Below, piece by piece: positions 1-8,264 of a stretch of DNA of 36,846 nucleotides; within the stretch, counting starts at the first letter, position 1; every line of letters begins with the position of its first letter. The position numbers and the translations under genes were made by a program. The notes under the pieces are model-generated. The model was not told where the DNA came from. It was given only the letters and a program-made list of their open reading frames with translations, and did not search any database. This stretch comes from an uncultured Bacteroidota bacterium. GTDB lineage: Bacteria; Bacteroidota; Bacteroidia; Chitinophagales; Chitinophagaceae. The stretch spans positions 1-36,846 of the forward strand of contig CAMLGR010000029.1 in assembly GCA_946479615.1 (NCBI GenBank), in the 5' to 3' direction.

Positions 1-2
1 TC

Positions 3-188
3 GAAAAGATCGAAACCTTACGTGCCAACCCTGCCCTGCGTACTGAAATGGGTCGCAAGGGACGTCAATGGATCACTGATAATTTTGAAATAACGAGAAT
101 GACGGAAGAATATATCCGTTTATACGATAAAGTATTGAATAAGGAATCAGTCGTGAATGAACATGCTAAACTGGTTCAACCCGCCTGA
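3..188 (+). CDS. Glycosyltransferase C-terminus (partial)
   Basis: This reading frame is open from the left edge and ends at TGA 186-188, giving about 61 residues. The end contains RKGRQWITDNFEITRMTEEY, which resembles the last helices of GT4-family glycosyltransferases (a conserved Gly-Arg, then a helix carrying an EEY-like motif near the C-terminus). The catalytic domain lies outside the window, so substrate and fold rest on this tail and on the polysaccharide genes that follow. It ends 30 bases before asnB on the same strand, so it is probably part of the same transcript. The family is likely but not certain. Confidence 0.55.
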   Translation, partial: EKIETLRANPALRTEMGRKGRQWITDNFEITRMTEEYIRLYDKVLNKESVVNEHAKLVQPA

Positions 189-218
189 TAAGCGGTAATC
201 CACCCAAAAACTAACATT

Positions 219-2072
219 ATGTGCGGAATTTTAGGTTGTGTCAATTTTAAGTTTGATCCCAAATCACTGGATTCGATCCGTCATCGCGGACCCGATGGCT
301 ATGGATCCAAACAATTTTCTGTCAATGGGAATGAAGTGACCCTGGCTCACAGAAGGCTATCGATCGTGGATGTAAGTGAGAACGGCACTCAACCCATGTA
401 TTCCGGCGATGGCGTTTCCTGTATTACGTTCAATGGGGAGATCTATAACCATGAAGCGTTGAAGCCATCGATCAAAGAGGCCAATTTCCGCGGGCATTCC
501 GATACGGAAACGATCATCAACTATTTTAATGAACATGACATCCTTCAGCATTTAAAAGATCTGAATGGTATTTTCGGTTTTGCGATACTGGACCAGAAAA
601 AGAATATCCTTTCCATTGCCAGGGACCGGTTTGGGGTAAAACCGTTGTACTATTATTTTGAAAATAATCAACTCATCTTTTCTTCGGAGATACGTCCCTT
701 CAAATACTATATAGACATGGTATATGACAAGGAAAACATCGTAGAAGGAATGAAGATGCGTTATGTTGGTGCACCCGATACGATCTATAAAAAGATAAAG
801 AAAGTAGAACCCGGGCAGGTACTTAGTTTCGATCTGAACAAGCCTCAGATCGTAATGAAAGGACATTATTACACCGAAAGTAAAAAAACGGGTACCCGCA
901 AACAGGAACTGGGCTCACTGGTTAAAGAATACGGGGTATTATTTGAACAGGCGGTAGAGAGACAACTGATGTCGGATGTGGAACTGGGTGTATTACTCAG
1001 TGGCGGTATCGATTCGGCGCTGGTAGCAGCGGTGGCTAAGAATAAGTCCGTAAAACCGATCAAAACATTTACAGTAGGATTTGCCGAAGGCTTATTTAAA
1101 TCGGATGAGATCGAAAATGCAAAGATCACGGCTGATACGCTGGGTCTTGAAAATATTCATACCCGTGTCACCTTCAGTGATTTTATCGGTGATCTGAAAA
1201 AGATCGTGGATATCGTGGAAGAGCCGATTGCGACTAATTCGATCATACCGATGTACTCGTTATCGAAACTGGTATCTGAGCATGTAAAAGTTGTATTGAG
1301 CGGACAGGGCGCGGATGAGCCTTTGTATGGATACAGGAAATATAAAGGGTTGATCTTTTTACAACCTATTCAAAATAATTCATTGTTGCGCCAGGGTTTA
1401 AAAGTCAGTGGCGCAGGAAGATTAAAGAAAGAAGATATCAGGAGATTTTATGGAGCAGCGATGGAAAAGGATATGTTCACCTCCTACCGTGAGTTTAACA
1501 GCATTACTTCGCAGCCGGAGATGGAAGAGTTGATCCGTCAGAATGATCAATCGGATGTGAGCACGATCATCCGGAAAAAGGATGAACTGTTCCGCAGCAA
1601 ATGGAAACAAAGAATGCCATCTGACAAGGCAATAGTATCTTTCCCTTACCTGGATCTGCGCACCTCGCTGGCCGATGATCTGCTGATGTATTCAGACAAG
1701 CTGATGATGAATTTCGGGGTCGAGTGCCGGGTACCGATCCTGGACAATGACCTGGTAGAATTCATGGAAGCGATCCATCACTCGTATAAATTAAGCTTTT
1801 CGAAAGGCAAGATCATTCATAAGGAATTTGCCGCGCAGTACCTGCCTTCTTCAATCATCAACCGTAAAAAAATAGGGTTTGCCACACCCGCTTCGAAATG
1901 GTATGACACCTATAAAGAAGAAGTGGAAACAATTATCTGTGAAAGCAAGGAGATAAAAGAGCTTTTCAATGTCGATAATGTCCGTACATTATTGAATGAT
2001 CACAGTAAAAATCAAACGCGTGAGAAGCAAATACTGGTCTTATTGTCTATTGCACTATTAAATAAAAAGTAA
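219..2072 (+). CDS. asnB: Asparagine synthase (glutamine-hydrolysing) / AsnB-type amidotransferase
   Basis: The 617-residue protein has the full AsnB layout. An N-terminal class II glutamine amidotransferase domain starts with MCGILG, so Cys2 is exposed as nucleophile after Met removal. A C-terminal ATP-pyrophosphatase domain has the SGGIDS P-loop at residues 261-266 and the SGQGADEPLYGY motif further on. Family members hydrolyse glutamine and transfer ammonia to an AMP-activated carboxylate. The housekeeping product is asparagine, but homologues inside polysaccharide loci (for example WbpS in Pseudomonas O-antigen clusters) amidate uronic acids. Its position among glycosyltransferases and upstream of an AlgD-type dehydrogenase fits the second role. 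That is inference; the sequence alone does not separate the two. The 144 bases after it hold only a weak hairpin (2087-2112). Confidence 0.88.
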   Translation: MCGILGCVNFKFDPKSLDSIRHRGPDGYGSKQFSVNGNEVTLAHRRLSIVDVSENGTQPMYSGDGVSCITFNGEIYNHEALKPSIKEANFRGHSDTETIINYFNEHDILQHLKDLNGIFGFAILDQKKNILSIARDRFGVKPLYYYFENNQLIFSSEIRPFKYYIDMVYDKENIVEGMKMRYVGAPDTIYKKIKKVEPGQVLSFDLNKPQIVMKGHYYTESKKTGTRKQELGSLVKEYGVLFEQAVERQLMSDVELGVLLSGGIDSALVAAVAKNKSVKPIKTFTVGFAEGLFKSDEIENAKITADTLGLENIHTRVTFSDFIGDLKKIVDIVEEPIATNSIIPMYSLSKLVSEHVKVVLSGQGADEPLYGYRKYKGLIFLQPIQNNSLLRQGLKVSGAGRLKKEDIRRFYGAAMEKDMFTSYREFNSITSQPEMEELIRQNDQSDVSTIIRKKDELFRSKWKQRMPSDKAIVSFPYLDLRTSLADDLLMYSDKLMMNFGVECRVPILDNDLVEFMEAIHHSYKLSFSKGKIIHKEFAAQYLPSSIINRKKIGFATPASKWYDTYKEEVETIICESKEIKELFNVDNVRTLLNDHSKNQTREKQILVLLSIALLNKK

Positions 2073-2216
2073 AAAGCATAGCCTGCGGCATTTAGTTAAC
2101 AATGAAAATGCCATACTCTGAATTTGTGGATAAGAAGAAAATTTATTTACATAAATCAATTCGGTTAATTTCTAATATATCACTCCGGAAAAAAATTTTT
2201 TAACTTATCAATAGTC

Positions 2217-2765
2217 ATGCTGAAGTATAGCGCCAGTGATTTGTACAGGTATACCGGGAAAAAAGGCTTCGTAAGTTTTTTAAAAACTTTTGTTAAAGAA
2301 CCCGGCTATCGTTACATATTTTTCTACAGGAATGCACGTGCTTTTCATAAAATTCCCGTGATAAATATCATGGCGAAATTATTTCTTCGCCGCTGCAGCC
2401 ATCGGTTTTTGATACAGATCCCCCAGGAAACAAATATTGGTGAAGGTTTTTATATTGGTCATTTCGGAACGATCATTATTAACGGCCAGGCCGTGATCGG
2501 GAAAAACTGTAACCTCTCTGCCGGCGTTACAATTGGACAGGCAAATCGCGGAAAGTCAATGGGGGTACCGGTTCTGGGCGATTCGGTATGGATCGGCGTA
2601 AACGCTATGATCGTTGGAAAAGTAGTAATTGGCAATGATGTACTGATTGCTCCCGGCGCTTATGTGAATGTAGATGTGCCGGATCATTCGATTGTGATGG
2701 GAAATCCTGCGGTGATAAAACCGCGTGAAAATGCGACAGAAGGTTACATAGATAATAAAGTATAA
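2217..2765 (+). CDS. Serine O-acetyltransferase-like hexapeptide acetyltransferase
   Basis: The 182-residue protein has a short helical N-terminus (RNARAFHKIP region) followed by left-handed beta-helix hexapeptide repeats. Visible features are IGEGFYIGHFGTIIING with the conserved His, then NCNLSAGVTIGQ-like and WIGVNAMIVGKVVIGNDVLI repeats, and VMGNPAVIK near the end. This is the architecture of CysE/EpsC-type serine acetyltransferases, which use acetyl-CoA, but it lacks the long N-terminal domain of enterobacterial CysE. In polysaccharide clusters such proteins are often annotated as serine acetyltransferases although they may acetylate a sugar. Neighbours are asnB upstream and a surface lipoprotein downstream. 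Fold is certain, substrate is not. Confidence 0.75.
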   Translation: MLKYSASDLYRYTGKKGFVSFLKTFVKEPGYRYIFFYRNARAFHKIPVINIMAKLFLRRCSHRFLIQIPQETNIGEGFYIGHFGTIIINGQAVIGKNCNLSAGVTIGQANRGKSMGVPVLGDSVWIGVNAMIVGKVVIGNDVLIAPGAYVNVDVPDHSIVMGNPAVIKPRENATEGYIDNKV

Positions 2766-2999
2766 TTGACGTTACAATTTCATGATAAAACTGTGCACAC
2801 ATATTTCGAATGAAATATTTTTAATAAAAATTTTCGATACAAATGCATCATAACATTTGTTGCAGAATGTTGATAAAAACATTGTGTTAAAAAGTTTTTA
2901 ACAATTCACATTTAACTTCATTATTCACATACTTGGGTTATTGATTTCGGACAATTTCTATTGGCATTGTTATTGAAAATGCTGCCGAAACAATATTTT

Positions 3000-4886
3000 A
3001 TGAACTCCAAGTACAATTTGTTCTACAAAACGATGATTGCATTTATAGTAAGTGCGGTCTTTTTTACCGGTTGCAAACACGATGCCGCAGATGCGGAGTT
3101 TACATCTGTTAATAACACAACCGAATCAACCACCACTTCCACCGATGCCACCACATCAGCGCTTGCATCAAGCAGTTTAATCCTTGATGCAAATTTTGAT
3201 GGAAGTCCTTTTACAGGATTTACATTAAGCAATAATCAATTCTGTTGTAATTATTCTATTACACAGGTTGCTTCACCTGATGGCGGATCCGGCAAATCGC
3301 TTAAATATGATTTGCGTAAAACTGATGCTACTGTTTCCGGCTCTAAAAGAGCTGAGATCCAGTTAGCAGGTACTGATGCTCCTGAAACTTCAGAGCGTTG
3401 GTATGGCGTACGTTACTGGCTGGAAAAATATGATGCAGACAATGGAGCAGAAAGCATCCTGCAATGGCACGACCAGGATGGAACCACCCCTCCCTTATCT
3501 ATCCAGGTGCAGGGCGGACATCTGCGTATCATGCAATCATTTACCAGCGGTAATATCCCTACAGATCTTGGCGCTACCGTTCTCAAAAAATGGATCAACA
3601 TTGTTATCCACGTAAAATGGAGCAACAGTACAAATGGTTTACTCGAAGTATGGAGAGACGGAACCAAGATGGTAAGCAAAACAAATGTAAGAACGAACAG
3701 CAAAGGCGGAAGCTACCTGAAACTCGGTATCAATAAATGGACCTGGTATGAAGGAAGTTCCAGCACTACGCAACGTATCTTCTACATTGACAACTTCAAG
3801 TATGGTAATGAAAAAGCTTCTTTCGATGCAGTAAATCCTGCTACTACTACAAGTGGTGGTAGCGGCGGCGGTGGTACAACCACTCCTCCTGTTACTCCTC
3901 CTGCCGGTAATCAAAACCCGGTAGTAAGTGCAGGATCTGCTCAAACGATCACATTGCCAACTTCTACTGTTACATTGAAAGGAACGGCTTCCGATCCTGA
4001 TGGTACTATCGCTTCTTATATATGGACCAAAGTAGCAGGAAATGGTGGCAGGATCACTTCAGCTACTTCTTCTACTACAAGTGTTACAGGATTGACAGCG
4101 GGTTCTTATACATTTAACCTGAAAGTAACCGATAATAAAGGCGCTACTGCCAACAGCAACGTAATCGTTACTGTAAATGGTACAACTTCAGGCGGCGGTT
4201 CAGGTACAAGAGCTAACCTGATGCTGGATGCAAACTTCGATGGTAGCAATCCCTTCACAGGATTTAGCCTGAATGGTCAGCAATATTGCTGTAACTATTC
4301 CATCACCCAGGTAAATTCGCCTGATGGCGCTGCAGGTAAAGTATTGAAATATGATCTGCGCAAGACTGATGCTACTGTATCAGGCTCTAAAAGAGCTGAA
4401 ATAGAATTGTCAGGCAACGGCACTCCTGAAACTTCAGAGCGTTGGTATGGCCTGCGTTACTGGCTGGAAAAATATGATGCAGACAATGGTCCTGAATCCA
4501 TTATCCAATGGCATGACCAGGATGGAACAACTCCTCCGTTGTCATTACAGATAGCAAGCGGCCGTATGCGTATCATGCAATCATTTACCAGTGGCAATAT
4601 CCCTACAGACATCGGCGCTACAGTTACCGGCAAATGGATCAGCATCGTTATCCACGTAAAATGGACAACCAGCACAACCGGTGTACTCGAAGTATGGAGA
4701 GATGGCACCAAAGTCGTAAGCAAGGTAAATGTGAAGACAAACAGCCGTGGCGGAAGCTACCTGAAACTTGGTATCAACAAATGGAGCTGGTATGAAGGAA
4801 GCTCAAGCTCAACTCAAAGAATATTCTATATCGACAATTTCCGTATGGGTAATGAGAAGGCTACTTATAATGATGTAGCGCCTTAA
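3000..4886 (+). CDS. Lipoprotein with two polysaccharide-lyase-like domains and a PKD-type linker
   Basis: I place the start at ATG 3000; a longer frame opens at TTG 2961 but only the shorter start gives a clean lipoprotein signal, with lipobox FTGC and Cys25. The mature protein (628 residues in total) then has a Ser/Thr-rich stretch, a first domain at about residues 60-279, a Gly/Thr/Pro linker, a PKD/REJ-like domain at about 305-398 (PVVSAG, ASDPDGTI, VTDNKGA) and a second copy of the first domain at about 404-628. The repeated domain carries CCNYS, KRAEI, ERWYG, QWHDQDG and YIDNF motifs, typical of the jelly-roll 'polysaccharide lyase' family related to heparin lyase I and glucuronan lyase. 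It is probably attached to a membrane and acts on, or binds, an acidic polysaccharide. Catalytic activity is not shown. Confidence 0.6.
   Translation: MNSKYNLFYKTMIAFIVSAVFFTGCKHDAADAEFTSVNNTTESTTTSTDATTSALASSSLILDANFDGSPFTGFTLSNNQFCCNYSITQVASPDGGSGKSLKYDLRKTDATVSGSKRAEIQLAGTDAPETSERWYGVRYWLEKYDADNGAESILQWHDQDGTTPPLSIQVQGGHLRIMQSFTSGNIPTDLGATVLKKWINIVIHVKWSNSTNGLLEVWRDGTKMVSKTNVRTNSKGGSYLKLGINKWTWYEGSSSTTQRIFYIDNFKYGNEKASFDAVNPATTTSGGSGGGGTTTPPVTPPAGNQNPVVSAGSAQTITLPTSTVTLKGTASDPDGTIASYIWTKVAGNGGRITSATSSTTSVTGLTAGSYTFNLKVTDNKGATANSNVIVTVNGTTSGGGSGTRANLMLDANFDGSNPFTGFSLNGQQYCCNYSITQVNSPDGAAGKVLKYDLRKTDATVSGSKRAEIELSGNGTPETSERWYGLRYWLEKYDADNGPESIIQWHDQDGTTPPLSLQIASGRMRIMQSFTSGNIPTDIGATVTGKWISIVIHVKWTTSTTGVLEVWRDGTKVVSKVNVKTNSRGGSYLKLGINKWSWYEGSSSSTQRIFYIDNFRMGNEKATYNDVAP
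3180..4877 (+). repeat. Internal direct duplication inside the lyase-like gene
   Basis: Bases of about 3180-3836 and 4216-4877 encode two copies of one domain. By eye about four in five residues agree, and long stretches agree at the DNA level too (for example ggctctaaaagagctga in both). The copies are separated by the PKD-type domain. Such DNA-level similarity suggests a fairly recent duplication or ongoing gene conversion. Confidence 0.85.
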
Positions 4887-4917
4887 GTCGCATTAAAATT
4901 TCTAACCATCCGTTTTC

Positions 4918-4975
4918 GCCCTGGATTATAGTAGATCTACTATAGTTCAGGGCTTAACGGCTTTAAACAACCGTT
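4918..4975 (+). terminator. Hairpin pair after the lyase-like gene
   Basis: A stem gccctg (4918-4923) pairs with cagggc (4948-4953) and encloses the perfect palindrome atagtagatctactat. A second stem follows, aacgg (4956-4960) with ccgtt (4971-4975). There is no strong T-run, so a classical intrinsic terminator is only plausible. It separates the lipoprotein gene from the seven-gene operon that starts at 5097. Confidence 0.45.
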
Positions 4976-5096
4976 CGGCTTTATCTCTCTATCCCCCTGA
5001 ATAGCAGCTAACTGACTGATTCCTTAAGATTTAGTCTTCAAAATATTATAATAAGTCGCCTTTTATTACTTTTTTTGCAACCAATAATTAATCTGT

Positions 5097-6269
5097 ATGC
5101 CTAAGCGGAAAATAGCTTTCCTCATCCATGGCCTTGTTGTGGGTGGTGCGGAAAAGTTCTTCATCAACGTAGTTAATTCTTACTACAAAGACGGGTATGA
5201 CCCCGTGGTAATCTTACTCAGCGATTTCAATCCGCTTCGTCACGAGTTTCTTCCCGGCGTTAACAGCATGGTGATTACGCGTAAAAGCAAGTATGATTTT
5301 TCTGTAAGCTCCCGTATAAAGAAAACATTAGAAGAGAATAAGATCGAAAAGGTATTCGTCGTAGGTACTTTCTCTTTCTTCCTGATGAAACTTTCTTTCC
5401 TGTTCAGGAACAAGATGCAGTTCATGCTGTCGATCCATTCCACGATACCAAAATCATCCAGGGATTTTTTTCTGAACTTGATCTACCTGCGTTTTGTTTC
5501 CAAACATGATAAAGTACTGTTCATCTGCAAAGCGCAACAGGATTATTTTGGTAAAAAATATTATTTCAAACCGAAGCAGTCACTGATCGTTTACAACGGT
5601 ATCGACACCTCCTATTTCGTACCTGCCAGTCAATCACCCGAATTGCAGGCGGCTACTGAAAAGGTAAAACAGGAATGTGGTATTCCTGCCGAACGTAAGG
5701 TTGTGACCCTGGTAGCGCGCTTGTTTGCAGAAAAGGGACACCAGGATGCTATTTCGGCAATTAAGATCTTACGCGAAAAGCTTCATTGCGATGCCTGCCT
5801 GGTATTGGTCGGTTCCGGCGATGAAGCATATACGCAATTATTACATGACCATACTGCGGCTGAAGGTGTGAAAGACTATGTGCATTTTGTAGGCCACAGG
5901 GCCGATGTAAGACCCTATATCTGCGCCTCGGATGTGGTGACACTGACTTCTCACACCGAGACATTCTCACTGGCGACATTGGAAGCAATGTCCTGCGGCG
6001 TTCCCTGTTCGCTGACCAATATCGGTGGCGCTGCAGAAATGATCAATGAGAATACCGGCACACTCAGCGAAGCGCGTAACCCCGCTTCCATTGCACAATC
6101 ATGGTACGAGATCATCCGGAAAAAATATGATCCTGCTTACCTGCACGATTTTGTGAAATCGAATTTCTCCTTGCCAAAAATGCTGAAGGAATATAAAGAG
6201 ATCATTTTAGAAGAAAAACAGGCTGATCCTGATAACCAGAAAAAATCAGTTCCTGTACTGGTCAACTAA
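5097..6269 (+). CDS. Glycosyltransferase family 4 (GT-B fold)
   Basis: The 390-residue protein opens with a GT-B N-terminal strand and glycine loop (LIHGLVVGGAEKF). Its C-terminal half has the nucleotide-sugar binding region: VVTLVARLFAEKGHQDAI, then HTETFSLATLEAMSCGVP with the E-x7-E signature of retaining GT4 enzymes. There is no membrane segment, so it probably works at the inner face of the cytoplasmic membrane on a lipid-linked sugar. It is the first gene of an operon running to 14140; the next gene begins 6 bases after its stop. Donor and acceptor cannot be read from the sequence. Confidence 0.85.
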   Translation: MPKRKIAFLIHGLVVGGAEKFFINVVNSYYKDGYDPVVILLSDFNPLRHEFLPGVNSMVITRKSKYDFSVSSRIKKTLEENKIEKVFVVGTFSFFLMKLSFLFRNKMQFMLSIHSTIPKSSRDFFLNLIYLRFVSKHDKVLFICKAQQDYFGKKYYFKPKQSLIVYNGIDTSYFVPASQSPELQAATEKVKQECGIPAERKVVTLVARLFAEKGHQDAISAIKILREKLHCDACLVLVGSGDEAYTQLLHDHTAAEGVKDYVHFVGHRADVRPYICASDVVTLTSHTETFSLATLEAMSCGVPCSLTNIGGAAEMINENTGTLSEARNPASIAQSWYEIIRKKYDPAYLHDFVKSNFSLPKMLKEYKEIILEEKQADPDNQKKSVPVLVN

Positions 6270-6275
6270 TCGTTT

Positions 6276-7175
6276 ATGGGTCTTTGGAAAAAATATTCGG
6301 ATAAACTGTACCTGAAACAATGGAGCATTGGCTTTGCCCATTGCGATATCGCCGATGTGATCAGGCAAAAAAGAACTGATCTCCCGATCGATTGGTTATC
6401 GCCTGAAAGCAATAAATTCTCATTTGCCGATCCTTTCATGTTCAAGGCTTCCGACGGCCAGGTGCACGTGTTGTATGAAAGCGTGAGCACAGTAGGCCTC
6501 GATGGAAAGATCACCCTGATGACCATCGATCAGCAGGCAAAACCTGCTTTTGAAAAAACATTACTGGAAACAGAAGCGCATCTTTCCTATCCATTCGTGT
6601 TCCAGGAAAACGGGAAGACCTATGTGTTCCCGGAAAATGCGTTCAGTGGTTCTTTATTCTGTTATGAATTTGACGAAGCAACTAAAACACTGGTCAATAA
6701 AAAAGAGATCATTAATCAACCCGTTGTAGATGGGACCATCGTAAAATCAGCCGGCAAATACTGGTTGTTTTGTACGATGGTAGGCGAACAAAGAAACAGT
6801 CACCTGCATATTTTTTATGCCGACCAGTTAACCGGGCCTTATACCGCGCATTCTGCCAATGCAGTAAAAGTGGATCTGAACAGTGCAAGACCAGCCGGCA
6901 GGATCATAGAAGTGGATGGTGTGTTGTACCGCCCTTCGCAGAATTGCACCAGTTATTATGGAGAATCGATCACGATCAATAAGATAACAACGTTAACCAC
7001 TACTCAATTCAAAGAAGAAGAGTACTTCCATATCCTCGCTAAAAAAACCGACCTGTTCAATTATGGCATCCATACTATCAATCACACCGGGAATATCGTG
7101 GTAGTGGATGGCCAGAAAAAGTATTTTCAGCCGGTACAACAACTGTATCGCAAACTGAAAAACCTGTTTAACTAA
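6276..7175 (+). CDS. Beta-propeller protein resembling the GINT1 N-terminal domain
   Basis: The 299-residue protein begins with a basic amphipathic stretch and then shows repeated propeller-like blades: FADPFMFKASDGQVHVLYE, LSYPFVFQENGKTYVFPE, VDGTIVKSAGKYWLFCTM, and SARPAGRIIEVDGVLYRPSQ. This pattern (D-P-F, Y-P-F-V, D-G-T-I, R-x-A-G) is what I know from the five-bladed domain at the N-terminus of plant glucosamine inositolphosphorylceramide transferase 1 and from GH43/GH32-like bacterial relatives. No glycosyltransferase catalytic domain is attached. It sits between two GT4 genes, 6 and 20 bases away, so it probably supports assembly or modification of the polymer. Function is inferred from position only. 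Confidence 0.55.
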   Translation: MGLWKKYSDKLYLKQWSIGFAHCDIADVIRQKRTDLPIDWLSPESNKFSFADPFMFKASDGQVHVLYESVSTVGLDGKITLMTIDQQAKPAFEKTLLETEAHLSYPFVFQENGKTYVFPENAFSGSLFCYEFDEATKTLVNKKEIINQPVVDGTIVKSAGKYWLFCTMVGEQRNSHLHIFYADQLTGPYTAHSANAVKVDLNSARPAGRIIEVDGVLYRPSQNCTSYYGESITINKITTLTTTQFKEEEYFHILAKKTDLFNYGIHTINHTGNIVVVDGQKKYFQPVQQLYRKLKNLFN

Positions 7176-7195
7176 AGCATTTTTCGAATTATTAT

Positions 7196-8263
7196 ATGAG
7201 GTCGCCGTTTGAACAAATATTATTTGTAGGTCCGCATCACAAGAATCATCGTGGTGGTATTGGCGCTGTGCTGGAAATCTATTCCCGGCATATTGCGCCG
7301 TTTAACTATATACCTACTCTTTCTTACAGGAACCAGTTTTACGAACTATTCTTCTTTGCGGGATCGGTATTTAAATTGTTCTGGACCTTATTGACGAACA
7401 GGAAGATCAAACTGGTGCATATTCATGGTGCGAAAGATGGCAGTATTGCCAGGAAATCGGTGATCTGTTTTGTCGCTAAAAAGATCTTCCGTAAAAAAAT
7501 CGTTTTTCATATTCATGCTGGTGCTTTTAATGAACGTTACCTGCAGGGAAGTAAACTATATCGTTCGCTTTGCCGTTTCCTGGTTAATAATTCCGAAGCG
7601 ATCGTTGTGTTATCCAATCGCTGGGATGATTTCTTCCGGGAAAATTTCAAGGTCAAAAAGATCGTTGTTATCCGCAACCCGGTAGAGCAACGCATCGATA
7701 GCATTCTTGCAAAAGGTCGTAATGGATTTACCAATTTCCTTTTCCTGGGTCGTATTGCCGATCATAAAGGGATCTTCGACCTGGTCAACCTTATCAGCAA
7801 CGAACAGGAAACCTGGCGCGGCAAGTGCAAACTTTTCGCTGGCGGTAACCATGAAGTAGAACGTTTCAAGAAAGCGATAGAAGATAATAAGATCAGTGAT
7901 ATCGTTGAATACATTGGCTGGACGCAGGATAAGGAAAAAGACAGTTATTTCAGGGCCTGTGATTATTTTATCCTGCCCACTTACGAAGAAGCGATGCCTA
8001 TGACCATGCTGGAAGCATTCAGTTATGGCAAACCGGTTATTTCAACACCGGTGGGAAGCATACCTGAAATTCTTGAACACAATTATAACGGCCTCATGTT
8101 TGAACCCGGCGATATGCCGGTATTGAAGGGCCTGATCACCGAAGTGATCAACAATCCATCCTTGACTGACCGCCTTGGAAAGAATGCGTTGCTGAAAGCA
8201 ACTGAATTCTATCCTTCAGCTATTAAAAAAGAACTCGAAAAGCTATACGCGGAAATTCTCTGA
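7196..8263 (+). CDS. Glycosyltransferase family 4
   Basis: The 355-residue protein has a GT-B N-terminal domain (FVGPHHKNHRGGIGAVLEIY), a linker with VIRNPVEQ, and a C-terminal domain with FLFLGRIADHKGIFDLV and the YEEAMPMTMLEAFSYGKPVI motif, whose two glutamates form the E-x7-E signature. Retaining transfer of a sugar to a membrane-bound acceptor is expected. Its stop at 8263 is one base from the ATG of the heparinase-like gene, so the two are translationally close. It is unlike the GT4 at 5097 in its N-terminal half, so each probably adds a different residue. Confidence 0.83.
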   Translation: MRSPFEQILFVGPHHKNHRGGIGAVLEIYSRHIAPFNYIPTLSYRNQFYELFFFAGSVFKLFWTLLTNRKIKLVHIHGAKDGSIARKSVICFVAKKIFRKKIVFHIHAGAFNERYLQGSKLYRSLCRFLVNNSEAIVVLSNRWDDFFRENFKVKKIVVIRNPVEQRIDSILAKGRNGFTNFLFLGRIADHKGIFDLVNLISNEQETWRGKCKLFAGGNHEVERFKKAIEDNKISDIVEYIGWTQDKEKDSYFRACDYFILPTYEEAMPMTMLEAFSYGKPVISTPVGSIPEILEHNYNGLMFEPGDMPVLKGLITEVINNPSLTDRLGKNALLKATEFYPSAIKKELEKLYAEIL

Positions 8264-8264
8264 T

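Noticed and set aside
2087..2112. Terminator after asnB
   Set aside because: The seven-base stem has no T-run and a 12-base loop, so support is too weak.
2961..2999. Longer TTG start for the lyase-like lipoprotein
   Set aside because: The extra 13 residues would precede and spoil the lipoprotein signal; ATG 3000 gives a normal signal with FTGC.
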